A DNA stretch of 61,891 nucleotides, from the NCBI GenBank assembly GCA_025362975.1, contig JANYES010000006.1, forward strand, positions 1-61,891, written 5' to 3'. A program made the translations under genes and the position numbers. Numbering within the stretch: position 1 is the stretch's first letter; every line of letters starts with the position of its first letter. This stretch comes from Alphaproteobacteria bacterium. Its GTDB lineage: Bacteria; Pseudomonadota; Alphaproteobacteria; Rickettsiales; SXRF01. Of this stretch, positions 35,981 to 46,731 are shown in pieces. Below the pieces are notes generated by a model. That model had not been told where the DNA came from, ran no database searches, and saw only the letters and a list, made by a program, of their open reading frames with translations.

Positions 35981-36175
35981 ATGACGGCCACAAAAACGGA
36001 CAAACCCTTGACTTCCACGGGGTATGACCTCACCAAGAAACTCATTGAGCAAACGGGAAAATCCGGATTGCTGGGCCCCCTGATGAGCGTGCTGAGCACG
36101 CTGGTCGACGACCCGCTGCTGAAAAAAACCCTCGAAGAAAACCCCATACAACTGCACCAGAAAAAAACGAATTAA
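35981..36175 (+). CDS. Small protein of unknown function
   Basis: A 64-residue protein with an excellent ribosome site (AGGAGATCGCC before ATG). The centre is helical and amphipathic (TKKLIEQTGKSGLLGPLMSVLSTLV) and the ends are charged. It has no recognised domain and looks like a small cytosolic or membrane-surface protein. Its stop overlaps the end of the convergent SURF1 gene by 4 bases. Confidence 0.55.
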   Translation: MTATKTDKPLTSTGYDLTKKLIEQTGKSGLLGPLMSVLSTLVDDPLLKKTLEENPIQLHQKKTN

Positions 36176-36852
36176 GCGTTCGGCTTCTTTTCGTAGTGGT
36201 AGCAGGTGAACATAATCAGCGAAATCGCGGCTAGCGCGAACCACGTGATAGCGTAGTTCAGATGGTCGTTGCGCACGGAAATTTTGCCGTCGCTGGGCTG
36301 GGGGTAAACGTCTTTGGCGGGTTTGCCGGTTTGCTCGACAACGATGGGGGTGAGTTCGAGTGTGGTGGCCTGTGACATGGCTGGGATATCTTCATAGAAC
36401 CAGACGTTTTTATCCGCCGCGTTCTGCGGCGAGAAGGGGCGCTTGGCGCGGATAGGGCGGATGATGCCTTCGACGGTCTGCACCGTGTCGGGCTTGCTTT
36501 CCATGTTGGTAGGCGCGTAGCCGCGGTTGACGAGGATGATGCGACCGTCGTCGTCGAGGCGGAAGGGGGTAACGACGAAGAAGCCCGGGGGTGCGTTTTG
36601 CGGGCGGCCGACCATGTGCATGGAGTGTTCGTGCACGAAGGTGCCGGTGAGGATCACTTTACGGTAGTCGAGGCCTTCGATTTCCTGCGGCAGGGTGCCG
36701 AGCATGGGCTGGTTCTGGGCTTCCTGCACCTGCGCGATGACGGTGTTTTTCCATTGCAGACGCTGCACCTGCCACATGCCGAGCGAAAATAACATGGAAA
36801 AAGCGATGACGATGAAAAGCGTAGGGATGAGCTGGGGTTTTCTGAATGTCAT
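36172..36852 (-). CDS. SURF1-family cytochrome oxidase assembly protein
   Basis: A 226-residue protein with an N-terminal membrane helix (TLFIVIAFSMLFSLGMWQVQRLQWK, carrying the family W-Q-x-x-R), a periplasmic beta domain (YRKVILTGTF, GRPQNAPPGFFVVTPF, RIILVNRGYAP) and a C-terminal membrane helix (HLNYAITWFALAAISLIMF). SURF1 helps insert haem a into the aa3 oxidase subunit I. No cox genes lie beside it, which is unusual for an operon-linked factor. Convergent with the 64-residue gene. Confidence 0.88.
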   Translation of the reverse strand: MTFRKPQLIPTLFIVIAFSMLFSLGMWQVQRLQWKNTVIAQVQEAQNQPMLGTLPQEIEGLDYRKVILTGTFVHEHSMHMVGRPQNAPPGFFVVTPFRLDDDGRIILVNRGYAPTNMESKPDTVQTVEGIIRPIRAKRPFSPQNAADKNVWFYEDIPAMSQATTLELTPIVVEQTGKPAKDVYPQPSDGKISVRNDHLNYAITWFALAAISLIMFTCYHYEKKPNA

Positions 36853-36869
36853 AAGCGGCTATTATCCCA

Positions 36870-38495
36870 TTACTTACCGGTTAAGGTCAAACATCTTTTG
36901 ATCACGGGGTCGGATTTGAGGTCGATTTTTACGACCATCCATGTGTGGCCGGTGGAGCGGATGGTGGCGACGATGTCGGCGGGAGATACGTTGCAGGTGT
37001 CGGCGTCGCTTTCATCAAGGATGCCGTAGAATTGGGCGCGGGGGTCCTGAATGCGCATGTAATGCTCAAGGCCGCCGACATTGTTGGAGGTGTAAACCGG
37101 ATGGCGGGCGAGAGCGATGCGCTGCGGCGGGGTGGGGGTGATGGCGAAGTCGTGGCTGACGTAAATGTCCTCGTAGCGGGCATTTTTGCGCAGCCATTCG
37201 GCGACTTCCCGGAAGCGCACGTAGGGCGCCGGGAAATCGGCGCTCCAGAAAGGGAAATACTGGCGCGTGAGCAGATTGCAGGCGATCAGCAGGCTGAGCG
37301 TGGCAAGCGCGACCATGTAAGTGCGGTCTTTGGCGTAATGCGCGGTTTTTTCAACGATCCATGCGGGCAGCATTCCGTAGCCGATGAGCGCGAGCGGCAT
37401 CATCAGTTTGAGTGAGGAGAATGGGTGGTTGTAGGAGTGGCCGAAGAAGACATAGAGCTGCAATACGCAAGCCAGCATCAGCGTCATGCCGATGAGCGCG
37501 CCCGTATCGCGGCGGTTGCGGATGAGGCGAAACAGGCACATGGCGAAGGATGCGTAGAGCACGCAGATATCCTCGGTGCGCAGGTGAATATGGATGTAGG
37601 TGCCCGCCACGATGTGCCATAGGCGCAGTAAAGGATGCGCCCAGCCGCCAGCGCGATAACCGTATTTGAACATGACCAAGACCTGCTGGTGCATGGCCAT
37701 CACCTGCCACCACCAGAACCCGATGACGAGCGCCGGGCCGGTGGCGATGTAAAGCGCGTCACGCAGCAATTCGCGGAGGGAATGCTTGCCGGAAAGGGGA
37801 AACAGCAGGCGCATCACCCCAAGGATGGCAGCCAGCATCGCGCTGTACCAGTCGATGGAAGTGGCGATGGCCAGCACGCAGGATTGCGCGAACATCAGGC
37901 GCGGCTGGGAGTCGGGTTTCAGGCGGAGTTTTGCTTCCATCCACAGTGCCAGCGCCACCGGCAGCAGCACGCCCTGGTCGGAGAAAAACACCAGCCCCTG
38001 CCAGTAGAGTACCGCCGGGTGGAAGATATAGATAAGCGCAGCGCAGGGGGCGAAAATGTAGTTATACTGGCGGCAACATAAGCCCACGATGGCAGCCAGA
38101 AGCGCGGCTATAACGAACTGGTTGAGCATGTTGAAATTATGGATGAGTTCCAGCAGCGGCGTGCCGGGGAATAGCCGGGCGAATAAATAAACTTCGAGCG
38201 CGGAGCCTTGCGCATAGGACATGTACGGTTCGCGGTTATTGAGGCTGGAGCGGTCGATGGTGCCGGGGTATTGCAGCATCAGGCCTTTATCGTTCCAGAA
38301 GCCGTCCAGCTGCCAGTTTTCGACGAATATCAGGGTCGACGCGGTCAGCCACTGGTGGTGGGAGTCCGACAGGGTGCCAACAAAGCGGGCGCGCAAATTG
38401 TAGCTGTAGATCGAGGCGAAGAAGATGACGGCGATCGCCACCAGCCAGCCGGGGTGGGCCGGGCGTATGGCCAAGCGTGTAGAATTAAGGCGCAT
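36870..38495 (-). CDS. Multi-pass membrane protein, unknown (possibly glycan-related)
   Basis: A 541-residue protein with about eleven membrane helices spread through the first 430 residues and a soluble periplasmic tail of about 110. The first loop contains LSDSHHQWLTASTL and LMLQYPGTIDRSS; the acidic-His pair could be a GT-C-type active site but does not match a known family. The tail has two Cys. It resembles the 4122 and 28598 proteins in overall shape. It ends 17 bases before SURF1, but co-transcription does not imply a link. Confidence 0.58.
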   Translation of the reverse strand: MRLNSTRLAIRPAHPGWLVAIAVIFFASIYSYNLRARFVGTLSDSHHQWLTASTLIFVENWQLDGFWNDKGLMLQYPGTIDRSSLNNREPYMSYAQGSALEVYLFARLFPGTPLLELIHNFNMLNQFVIAALLAAIVGLCCRQYNYIFAPCAALIYIFHPAVLYWQGLVFFSDQGVLLPVALALWMEAKLRLKPDSQPRLMFAQSCVLAIATSIDWYSAMLAAILGVMRLLFPLSGKHSLRELLRDALYIATGPALVIGFWWWQVMAMHQQVLVMFKYGYRAGGWAHPLLRLWHIVAGTYIHIHLRTEDICVLYASFAMCLFRLIRNRRDTGALIGMTLMLACVLQLYVFFGHSYNHPFSSLKLMMPLALIGYGMLPAWIVEKTAHYAKDRTYMVALATLSLLIACNLLTRQYFPFWSADFPAPYVRFREVAEWLRKNARYEDIYVSHDFAITPTPPQRIALARHPVYTSNNVGGLEHYMRIQDPRAQFYGILDESDADTCNVSPADIVATIRSTGHTWMVVKIDLKSDPVIKRCLTLTGK

Positions 38496-38529
38496 GAACC
38501 TGATCTTTTAACGTTTTCGTGAACTTCGC

Positions 38530-38557
38530 TTGAACCTTATATTTTTGGGCCTATATT
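38530..38557 (+). promoter_or_regulatory. Predicted sigma-70-type promoter of the peroxiredoxin gene
   Basis: TTGAAC and TATATT are separated by 16 bases, 58 bases before the ATG of the peroxiredoxin gene, in the gap from the divergent membrane-protein gene. No OxyR-like palindrome was noticed. Confidence 0.45.
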
Positions 38558-38614
38558 AACAACGCATAAATCGCGCTATCCCATTTTAACGATAAATCCC
38601 CTAAGGAGAATCAC

Positions 38615-39253
38615 ATGAGTGTACTGGTTGGAAAATCTGCCCCTGACTTTACCGCAGCGGCTGTTATGCCGGACGACAGCATCGAAGAAAAATTCAACCT
38701 GCTTTCCTATCTCGGCATCAAAAAAGACGCCTCGGGCAAAGTGACCAAGAAGGGTAAGATCGGCATGCTGTTCTTCTACCCGCTGGATTTCACCTTCGTC
38801 TGCCCGTCGGAAATCCTTGCTTTCAACAACCGCCTGAAGGAATTCAAGCTGCGCAAAACCGAAGTTATCGCGGTGTCGGTGGATTCGCAGTTTACGCACC
38901 TTGCGTGGAAAAACACGCCAGTTGAAAAAGGCGGCATCGGCAATGTGCAGTTCCCGATCGTGTCCGATCTTACCAAATCCATCGCGCGCGATTACGATGT
39001 GCTGACTGGCGGCGCAGTTGCGTTCCGCGGCACATTCATGATCGACGGCGAAGGCGTGGTGCGCCATCAGGTGATCAACGATTTGCCGCTTGGCCGCAAC
39101 GTTGATGAAGCTTTGCGCATGGTCGACGCGTTGCAGTTCCATGAAGAACACGGCGAAGTCTGCCCGGCTGGCTGGGAACGCGGCGAAGAAGGCATGAAAG
39201 CCGACGCAGCTGGCGTTGCTAAATACCTCAAGAAAAATTCGTCGAAACTTTAA
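38615..39253 (+). CDS. Typical 2-Cys peroxiredoxin (AhpC/Tsa type)
   Basis: A 212-residue thiol peroxidase with the peroxidatic Cys in [14 protein letters not shown] (about Cys 63) and the resolving Cys in [15 protein letters not shown] (about 178). AAGGAGAATCAC precedes the ATG. It reduces hydrogen peroxide and organic peroxides in the cytosol; reductant is normally thioredoxin or AhpF. It is followed by an intrinsic terminator, so the downstream genes must have their own promoters. A thioredoxin reductase gene lies 900 bases further on. Confidence 0.93.
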   Translation: MSVLVGKSAPDFTAAAVMPDDSIEEKFNLLSYLGIKKDASGKVTKKGKIGMLFFYPLDFTFVCPSEILAFNNRLKEFKLRKTEVIAVSVDSQFTHLAWKNTPVEKGGIGNVQFPIVSDLTKSIARDYDVLTGGAVAFRGTFMIDGEGVVRHQVINDLPLGRNVDEALRMVDALQFHEEHGEVCPAGWERGEEGMKADAAGVAKYLKKNSSKL

Positions 39254-39264
39254 TCGTTGCGCTA

Positions 39265-39303
39265 AAAAAGCCGGGCGCTGCAAAGGCGTCCGGCTTTCGT
39301 TTT
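39265..39303 (+). terminator. Intrinsic terminator after the peroxiredoxin gene
   Basis: A 12-bp stem (AAAGCCGGGCGC against GGCGTCCGGCTTT, one G-U) followed by CGTTTTA, on the plus strand. It separates the peroxiredoxin from the DUF305 gene. Confidence 0.8.
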
Positions 39304-39336
39304 AAAATTAAAATTACAAAAATTTAGGGAGTGTCT

Positions 39337-40143
39337 ATGAAATCGTGGTCTGTTACGCTTGCTGTTCTTGCTATCACCGCTGTGCCTGTGATGGGGTATG
39401 CGGATGCTACTTCGCCTGCGGCCGTTACTGCCGCACCGGTTGCCGAAGCACCGGCTAAAGTAGTGAAACACCATAAAAAGAAAGCCAAGCAGCACGCGCT
39501 GTGCTCGACCTGCGAGTATCACGACGCGATGGACAAAATGCATAAGGGCATGATGAAGGTGAGCTACACCGGCGACACCGATCTGGATTTCGTGACTTCA
39601 ATGATCCCGCACCATCAAGGCGCGGTCGAAATGGCCAATGTCGAACTGAAATACGGCAAAGACGAGGAAATGCTGAAGCTTGCGCATTGGATTGTGCAGG
39701 AACAGACGGAAGAAATCGGTTTCATGGATAGCTGGTCCACGGGCCGCATCAATCCGAACGCACCGGTGAAGGAGGCAGCTTCCACGGCGGAATATAAAAA
39801 CGTGATGGAAGTGATGCATCATGGCGTGATGATCGACTACACCGGCAACGCGGACGTCGATTTCGCGCGCGGCATGATTCCGCACCATCAGGGCGCGGTG
39901 GATATGGCCACGGTGGAGCTGCATAAAGGCAAGAATGCCGATATCCATAAGCTCGCGGACGGCATCTTCAATTCTCAGTCGAAAGAAATCACCGTCATGC
40001 AGAAATGGCTCGATGCGCACCCGGTGGCGGCCAAGCCTGCGGTTGTAAAGAAAAAGCATCACCACAAGGCAAAACCGGTGGAAGCTAAAGCTGTTGACGC
40101 TACCGCACCGGCAGAAGTAACTAAATCCGAAACCAAAAAGTAA
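39337..40143 (+). CDS. Exported protein with two DUF305 (ferritin-like, His-rich) domains
   Basis: The ATG at 39337 has GGGAG five bases upstream. The 268-residue product has a signal peptide (MKSWSVTLAVLAITAVPVMGYA), a basic-His region (VKHHKKKAKQHALCSTC), then two tandem DUF305 units, each with MIPHHQGAV(E/D)MA at about 90 and 180 and a similar helical second half. DUF305 proteins are four-helix, metal-binding and probably periplasmic. The C-terminus has another His/Lys stretch (KKKHHHKAK). Metal capture or stress protection is the likely role; two domains in one chain is notable. Confidence 0.87.
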   Translation: MKSWSVTLAVLAITAVPVMGYADATSPAAVTAAPVAEAPAKVVKHHKKKAKQHALCSTCEYHDAMDKMHKGMMKVSYTGDTDLDFVTSMIPHHQGAVEMANVELKYGKDEEMLKLAHWIVQEQTEEIGFMDSWSTGRINPNAPVKEAASTAEYKNVMEVMHHGVMIDYTGNADVDFARGMIPHHQGAVDMATVELHKGKNADIHKLADGIFNSQSKEITVMQKWLDAHPVAAKPAVVKKKHHHKAKPVEAKAVDATAPAEVTKSETKK

Positions 40144-40167
40144 TCACCTGTTTAGAAAAATTGTTTT

Positions 40168-41106
40168 ATGACCATGCACCACACTAAAGTTCTCGTTATT
40201 GGCTCTGGCGCTGCCGGTTGCACGGCTGCTATTTACGCCGCGCGCGCTTCGCTTAACCCCATCATGGTACACGGGTTGCAACCCGGCGGGCAGCTGACGA
40301 TCACGACGGATGTGGAAAACTTCCCTGGCTTCGAACACGCCGTGAAGGGGCCGTGGCTCATGGAACAGATGGAAAAGCAGGCCGCGCATGTAGGCACGCA
40401 GATTTTCCATGACACCATTATGTCGGTGGATTTTTCCAAACGCCCGTTTGTTGCCGAAGCCGAGTCGGGGGATACCTACACGGCGGATTCGCTCGTTATC
40501 GCCACCGGCGCCACCGCGCGCTGGCTTGGTATGCCGAGCGAAAAGAAATTTGCGGGCTTTGGTATTTCGGCGTGCGCGACGTGCGACGGTTTTTTCTTTA
40601 AGGGTAAGGAAGTGATCGTGGTGGGTGGGGGCAACAGCGCGGTGGAAGAGGCGCTGTACCTTACCAATCATGCCACCAAGGTGACGCTGATTCACCGCCG
40701 CGATTCGTTGCGTGCGGAGAAGATCGGGCAGGAACGGTTGTTCAAGCATCCGAAGGTGGAAGTGATCTGGGATAGCGTGGTCGATGAGTTTATCGGCAGT
40801 GAGAATCCGCCGTCGCTGACCGAGGTGCGCCTGAAAAATATCAAGACGGGTGCGACGAGTTTACTGAAAACCGACGGGGCGTTTATTGCCATCGGGCATA
40901 CGCCAAATACGGATTTGTTCCGTGGGCATATTACACTGGACCCGGAAGGCTATATCGTGACCGTGCCGGGCTCGACCAAGACCAATATCGAAGGCGTGTT
41001 TGCCGCCGGTGACGTGCAGGATAAAATCTTCCGCCAAGCTGTAACGGCAGCGGGCACGGGCTGCATGGCAGCACTAGAAGCAGAACGGTTTTTAGCCGGA
41101 CACTAA
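40168..41106 (+). CDS. trxB: Thioredoxin reductase
   Basis: A 312-residue flavoprotein, NADPH-dependent, that reduces thioredoxin. The FAD motif is VIGSGAAGCTAAIYAARA, the redox pair lies in ACATCDGFFF (C-A-T-C, about 136-139), and the NADPH motif is VVGGGNSAVEEALYL. GVFAAGDVQDKIFRQAVTAAGTG is the C-terminal FAD contact. The length is usual (about 315). It starts 24 bases after the DUF305 gene and may share its transcript. It may also serve the peroxiredoxin nearby. Confidence 0.95.
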   Translation: MTMHHTKVLVIGSGAAGCTAAIYAARASLNPIMVHGLQPGGQLTITTDVENFPGFEHAVKGPWLMEQMEKQAAHVGTQIFHDTIMSVDFSKRPFVAEAESGDTYTADSLVIATGATARWLGMPSEKKFAGFGISACATCDGFFFKGKEVIVVGGGNSAVEEALYLTNHATKVTLIHRRDSLRAEKIGQERLFKHPKVEVIWDSVVDEFIGSENPPSLTEVRLKNIKTGATSLLKTDGAFIAIGHTPNTDLFRGHITLDPEGYIVTVPGSTKTNIEGVFAAGDVQDKIFRQAVTAAGTGCMAALEAERFLAGH

Positions 41107-41145
41107 AGTTAATCTCAGGCTAAAAAAACGCCACCGCGCCACGGT

Positions 41146-41340
41146 TTAGCGTTTGCCTTTGCCGATGGAGCCTAGCTCATCGTCAGGGGTGGGGGCGCAG
41201 CTGCCGGGGGTGCTGCAAACGACCTGCGCGTAGTTCAGGCCGATCCATGTGGCTTGGTCGTAGCCGTCTGAGCTCTGGCACCCGGTGAGGGTGAGAGTCA
41301 GGAAAATCAAGGCTGGGATGAACTGGTTAATTCTACACAT
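41146..41340 (-). CDS. Small putative lipoprotein
   Basis: About 64 residues from the ATG at 41340 (MCRINQFIPALIFLTLTLTGC); an ATG at 41379 would add 13. The signal peptide ends in a lipobox LTGC. The mature part has CSTPGSC, a possible disulfide, and a polar C-terminus. Unknown function. It is divergent from the LysR gene, about 110 bases apart. Confidence 0.55.
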   Translation of the reverse strand: MCRINQFIPALIFLTLTLTGCQSSDGYDQATWIGLNYAQVVCSTPGSCAPTPDDELGSIGKGKR

Positions 41341-41450
41341 GACGGTTGTGTTAATACGGGTATTGGGATGTGTCAACATGGAAAGCCAGTTGTCCTTCCC
41401 CTTAAAATGCAGTACACCTGCGAAATATTACAAAAACACGGAGCCAGCCT

Positions 41451-42356
41451 ATGATGGATTGGGATAAACTTCGGATATTTCATACAGTTGCCACCGCGCA
41501 GAGCTTTACGCGCGCCGGTGAAGTTTTGAACCTCAGCCAATCCGCGATCAGCCGCCAGATCAGCGCCCTTGAAGAGGGGTTGCAGGTGGAGTTGTTTCAT
41601 CGCCATGCGCGGGGGCTTTTGCTGACCGAGCAGGGGGAGATTTTATTTAAAACGGTGAGCGATATTCTGACGCGACTTTCGGCGGCAGAAAATGCGCTGC
41701 TGGAAAGTAAGGAGCGCCCGCGGGGGCCATTGAAAATTACCGCACCGGTGGCGATCGGGACGACGTGGCTGACGCCGCATATGCAAGAGTTTTCGGAGAG
41801 TTTTCCGGAGATCGTGGTCACACTTCTGGTCGACGACCGCGAGCTGGATTTAACGATGCGCGAAGCGGATGTGGCGATTCGCCTGTCCCCGGCAAAACAT
41901 CCCGATTTGATTCAAAAGCATTTAACATCGTTGAACAACTCGCTCTATGCGTCGAACGAGTATTTGCGCGCGAGCGGGGTTCCGGGCAAGCCGCAGGATT
42001 TGAAGGGGCACCGGCTGGTGACGTTCGGCGAAGATGTGCGCCTGCCGTTTGCGGAAGTGAACTGGATTTTGAAGGCGGGCGCAGCCGCCAATGAGGCCCG
42101 CAAACCGGCGTTTAAGATTAACAGCCTGATCGGCATGCTCAAAGCCGTCGAAAGCGGCATCGGCATTGCGGGCCTTCCGGATTATATGACGCAGGGGGTT
42201 TCAAACCTCACACGCGTGCTGCCGGAATTAACCGGACCGAAGACGGATGTTTACTTTATTTACTCAATGGAACTGCGGAATTCCAAGAGGATTAAAGTAT
42301 TCAGAGACTTCCTAGTCCGAAAACTGGCAGAAGATGGGCTGAACAAAGCCGCCTAG
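41451..42356 (+). CDS. LysR-family transcriptional regulator
   Basis: A 301-residue regulator with the N-terminal winged HTH (FHTVATAQSFTRAGEVLNLSQSAISRQISALEE) and a periplasmic-binding-like effector domain (KITAPVAIGTTWLTPH, LDLTMREADVAIRLSPA, SLIGMLKAVESGIGIAGLPDYM). This is close to the common alphaproteobacterial LysR type with D-x-x-x-R-E-A-D-V. Its target is not apparent, since the divergent partner is a tiny lipoprotein; self-regulation in the shared intergenic DNA is likely. Confidence 0.92.
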   Translation: MMDWDKLRIFHTVATAQSFTRAGEVLNLSQSAISRQISALEEGLQVELFHRHARGLLLTEQGEILFKTVSDILTRLSAAENALLESKERPRGPLKITAPVAIGTTWLTPHMQEFSESFPEIVVTLLVDDRELDLTMREADVAIRLSPAKHPDLIQKHLTSLNNSLYASNEYLRASGVPGKPQDLKGHRLVTFGEDVRLPFAEVNWILKAGAAANEARKPAFKINSLIGMLKAVESGIGIAGLPDYMTQGVSNLTRVLPELTGPKTDVYFIYSMELRNSKRIKVFRDFLVRKLAEDGLNKAA

Positions 42357-42384
42357 CTATGCATTTTTTGCATAATAGATTTGA

Positions 42385-42546
42385 TATATTGCTAGTTCTA
42401 TCTCAAAAATGAATGCCTATACTCCAACACATGAAGATGTGCCCCCCCGCACTCTTCCCTTATCGGCCAAAGGCTTCAATGCTAGCGGTCTGGTAATCCT
42501 CCCTGTTATAGCTAAAGCCAGACTCCCCCGAGTCTGGCTTTTTTTT
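42385..42546 (+). ncRNA. Candidate small RNA ending in a strong terminator
   Basis: The gap after the LysR gene has about 130 bases without a gene, including a CCTCCC motif (possible anti-Shine-Dalgarno) before a strong terminator. These are features of alphaproteobacterial trans-acting sRNAs. The 5' end is only a guess and no firm promoter is seen, so a LysR 3'-UTR is the alternative. Confidence 0.3.
42514..42546 (+). terminator. Strong intrinsic terminator
   Basis: A perfect 11-bp stem (AAGCCAGACTC with GAGTCTGGCTT), a CCCC loop and eight T. It ends either the LysR transcript (stop 158 bases upstream) or a separate small RNA. Confidence 0.9.
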
Positions 42547-42639
42547 GTCTTCCTGGCGTTTCATGCCGTGTCGTCGTATTTGGTTTTAGTATGTAGAGTC
42601 ATAGTGTTAACAGCACGGTATGAAACATAGGAAAAATAT

Positions 42640-42716
42640 CCCCGGGTAGGGCTCAGGGGGTGACTTGCCCGGTAAAGCCTACGGTACGGCGCAAAAGCGT
42701 GGCCCGGAAGAGGGAT
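42640..42716. other. GC-rich block with no gene
   Basis: About 75 bases of GC-rich DNA in an otherwise AT-rich gap, containing CCGGGTA near CTTGCCCGG, which could pair. It does not match SRP RNA or 6S RNA as far as I can see, and no reading frame is plausible. Function unknown. Confidence 0.3.
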
Positions 42717-42781
42717 TTGTTTATTAATTTAACGATTCGGGCTATTCTGAACCCTTCAATCGTCAATAATGGGGATTATTC

Positions 42782-43243
42782 ATGACACTTACCGATAAAG
42801 AAAAAGACATCAGCGCGACCTATATCGGCTTACGCGATGAAGTAAAAGCCACCAATACGCACATGCTGGATACGATTCACAAAGCATCGAAACTCGCAAA
42901 CGTGGCGGCGGATTTATTGCAAAGCCTCGCGGCTAAAATCGCACGCGAAGCGACCGGCGACATCAGTTATGAAACGCACCGCGAATGGGCGAAACACCGG
43001 AACTCGCCTAGCGAGCTGAAAGCAGCGCTAGCTCGTGGCTCTTACGGCGAAGAGGCGGTGAGGATGGTCGAAGAAGTGGCGGCGACGCTGCCGAAATACT
43101 GGGAGCAGGAAAAAGCGGCGCAGGAGTTGGGCCGCGATATCCTTGGTTACACGCGCGTCACCTATGGCCCGAACGCGGACAAGGTGAAGTTCGACGAAAT
43201 GACCACCGTGCGCGAACGCGGCACCCGCGAGGCGGGACTTTAG
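42782..43243 (+). CDS. Hypothetical soluble protein
   Basis: A 153-residue, highly charged, helical protein with GGGGATTATTC before the ATG. Blocks such as DKEKDISATYIGLRDEVK and YGEEAVRMVEEVAATLPKYW look like long helices. No Cys, no membrane segment, no family I know. It stands alone between the LysR side and the convergent aminotransferase gene. Confidence 0.55.
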   Translation: MTLTDKEKDISATYIGLRDEVKATNTHMLDTIHKASKLANVAADLLQSLAAKIAREATGDISYETHREWAKHRNSPSELKAALARGSYGEEAVRMVEEVAATLPKYWEQEKAAQELGRDILGYTRVTYGPNADKVKFDEMTTVRERGTREAGL

Positions 43244-43254
43244 CAATCTTGAAT

Positions 43255-45449
<2,195 letters not shown>

Positions 45450-45454
45450 CGGCC

Positions 45455-46561
45455 TTAGTTGTTGAACCTGAAATGGAGGACGTCCCCGTCTTGTACCACA
45501 TATTCCTTGCCTTCTAAACGGAATTTTCCTGCTTCCTTGGCGCCTTGCTCGCCTTTGTTGGCGACGTAGTCTGCGAAAGAAATCGTTTCGGCACGGATGA
45601 AGCCTTTTTCGAAATCGGTGTGGATGACGCCAGCCGCGCCCGGGCCTTGGGTACCGCGGGTGATGGTCCATGCGCGGGCCTCTTTGGGGCCGACGGTGAA
45701 GTAGGTGACGAGGTCGAGCAGGCGGTATCCGGCTTTGATGATTTGCGAGAGGCCGGTTTCTTTTAAGCCCAGCGAGCCTAGGAATTCGTCTTTATCGGCT
45801 TGGGTATCCATCGTGGAGATTTCGGCTTCGATGCGGGCGGAAATGATAACGCACTGGGCGTTTTTGGATTTGGCCATATCGACGACTTTGGCGGAGAGCG
45901 CGTTGCCGGTGGCAGCCGACCCTTCATCGACGTTGCAGACATACATCACCGGTTTGGAGGTGAGGAGTTGCAGCAGTTTGAACTGGCGTATCTCGTCGGC
46001 GTCGGTGATTTTTGTCGTGCGGGCGGGGTGGCCTTCGGAGACGACTTTCAGGACTTTTTCCATGATGGAGACCTGGGCTGCGGAATCCTTGTCGCCCCCT
46101 TTGGCTTTTTTTTGCAGGTTGGGGAGGCGTTTTTCTAAGCTTTCGAGATCGGCGATGGTGAGTTCGGTTTCGACAATATCGGCGTCGCGCATGGGGTCGA
46201 TGGAGGTTTCGACATGGGTGATGTTGCCGTCTTCGAAGCAGCGAAGCACGTAGATGATGGCGTCGACTTCGCGGATGTGGGAGAGGAACTGGTTGCCGAG
46301 GCCTTCGCCTTTGGATGCGCCGCGCACGAGACCGGCGATATCGACGAATTCAAGCTGTGTGGGGATGATCTGCGCGCTGCCAGCGATTTTGGCAAGCTGG
46401 TCGATGCGATCGTCGGGCACACTCACCCGGCCTACGTTGGGTTCGATGGTGCAGAAGGGGTAGTTGGCGGCTTCGGCGGCTTGCGTCGATAGCAGCGCGT
46501 TAAACAGTGTCGATTTGCCAACGTTGGGAAGACCGACGATACCACATTTAAATCCACTCAC
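45455..46561 (-). CDS. ychF: Ribosome-associated P-loop NTPase YchF
   Basis: A 368-residue OBG-like ATPase. [17 protein letters not shown] is the P-loop, [15 protein letters not shown] switch [21 protein letters not shown] the G3 region and NVDEG the G4-like motif that fits ATP rather than GTP. The C-terminal TGS domain ends [20 protein letters not shown]. It starts GTG inside the stop of a small upstream gene (GTGA). It binds ribosomes and takes part in translation and stress control. Confidence 0.97.
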   Translation of the reverse strand: MSGFKCGIVGLPNVGKSTLFNALLSTQAAEAANYPFCTIEPNVGRVSVPDDRIDQLAKIAGSAQIIPTQLEFVDIAGLVRGASKGEGLGNQFLSHIREVDAIIYVLRCFEDGNITHVETSIDPMRDADIVETELTIADLESLEKRLPNLQKKAKGGDKDSAAQVSIMEKVLKVVSEGHPARTTKITDADEIRQFKLLQLLTSKPVMYVCNVDEGSAATGNALSAKVVDMAKSKNAQCVIISARIEAEISTMDTQADKDEFLGSLGLKETGLSQIIKAGYRLLDLVTYFTVGPKEARAWTITRGTQGPGAAGVIHTDFEKGFIRAETISFADYVANKGEQGAKEAGKFRLEGKEYVVQDGDVLHFRFNN

Positions 46562-46731
46562 TTACTGTGCTCCTTGTTTGCTGTGCGTTCTTTTTCCGCC
46601 GGGACGGATGTTTCTTTCAGGGTTTGTATCGCATCGTCGACCTCACCGCCAGTTAGATCAATAGCGATGCGGCAGGTTTCGTTGGCCCATTGTGTGGCGT
46701 CGAGTGATGCCGGATCTTTATTTAGTCGCAC
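46558..46731 (-). CDS. Small protein between pth and ychF
   Basis: A 57-residue frame starting GTG within the end of pth, with AAGGAG 8 bases upstream, and ending in TGA overlapped by the GTG of ychF. The product is acidic and helical: TQWANETCRIAIDLTGGEVD and DAIQTLKETSVP. The tight overlap with both neighbours argues that it is translated. I know of no family for it. A start on a downstream codon is less likely. Confidence 0.45.
   Translation of the reverse strand: MRLNKDPASLDATQWANETCRIAIDLTGGEVDDAIQTLKETSVPAEKERTANKEHSK

Noticed and set aside
38615-41106. Peroxiredoxin, DUF305 and trxB as a single operon
   Set aside because: A strong terminator at 39265-39303 separates the peroxiredoxin gene from the other two.
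42640-42716. Bacterial SRP RNA (4.5S) or 6S RNA
   Set aside because: The GGTCAGG...GGAAGGAAGCAGCC core of SRP RNA is absent and the block does not show the 6S bubble pattern.
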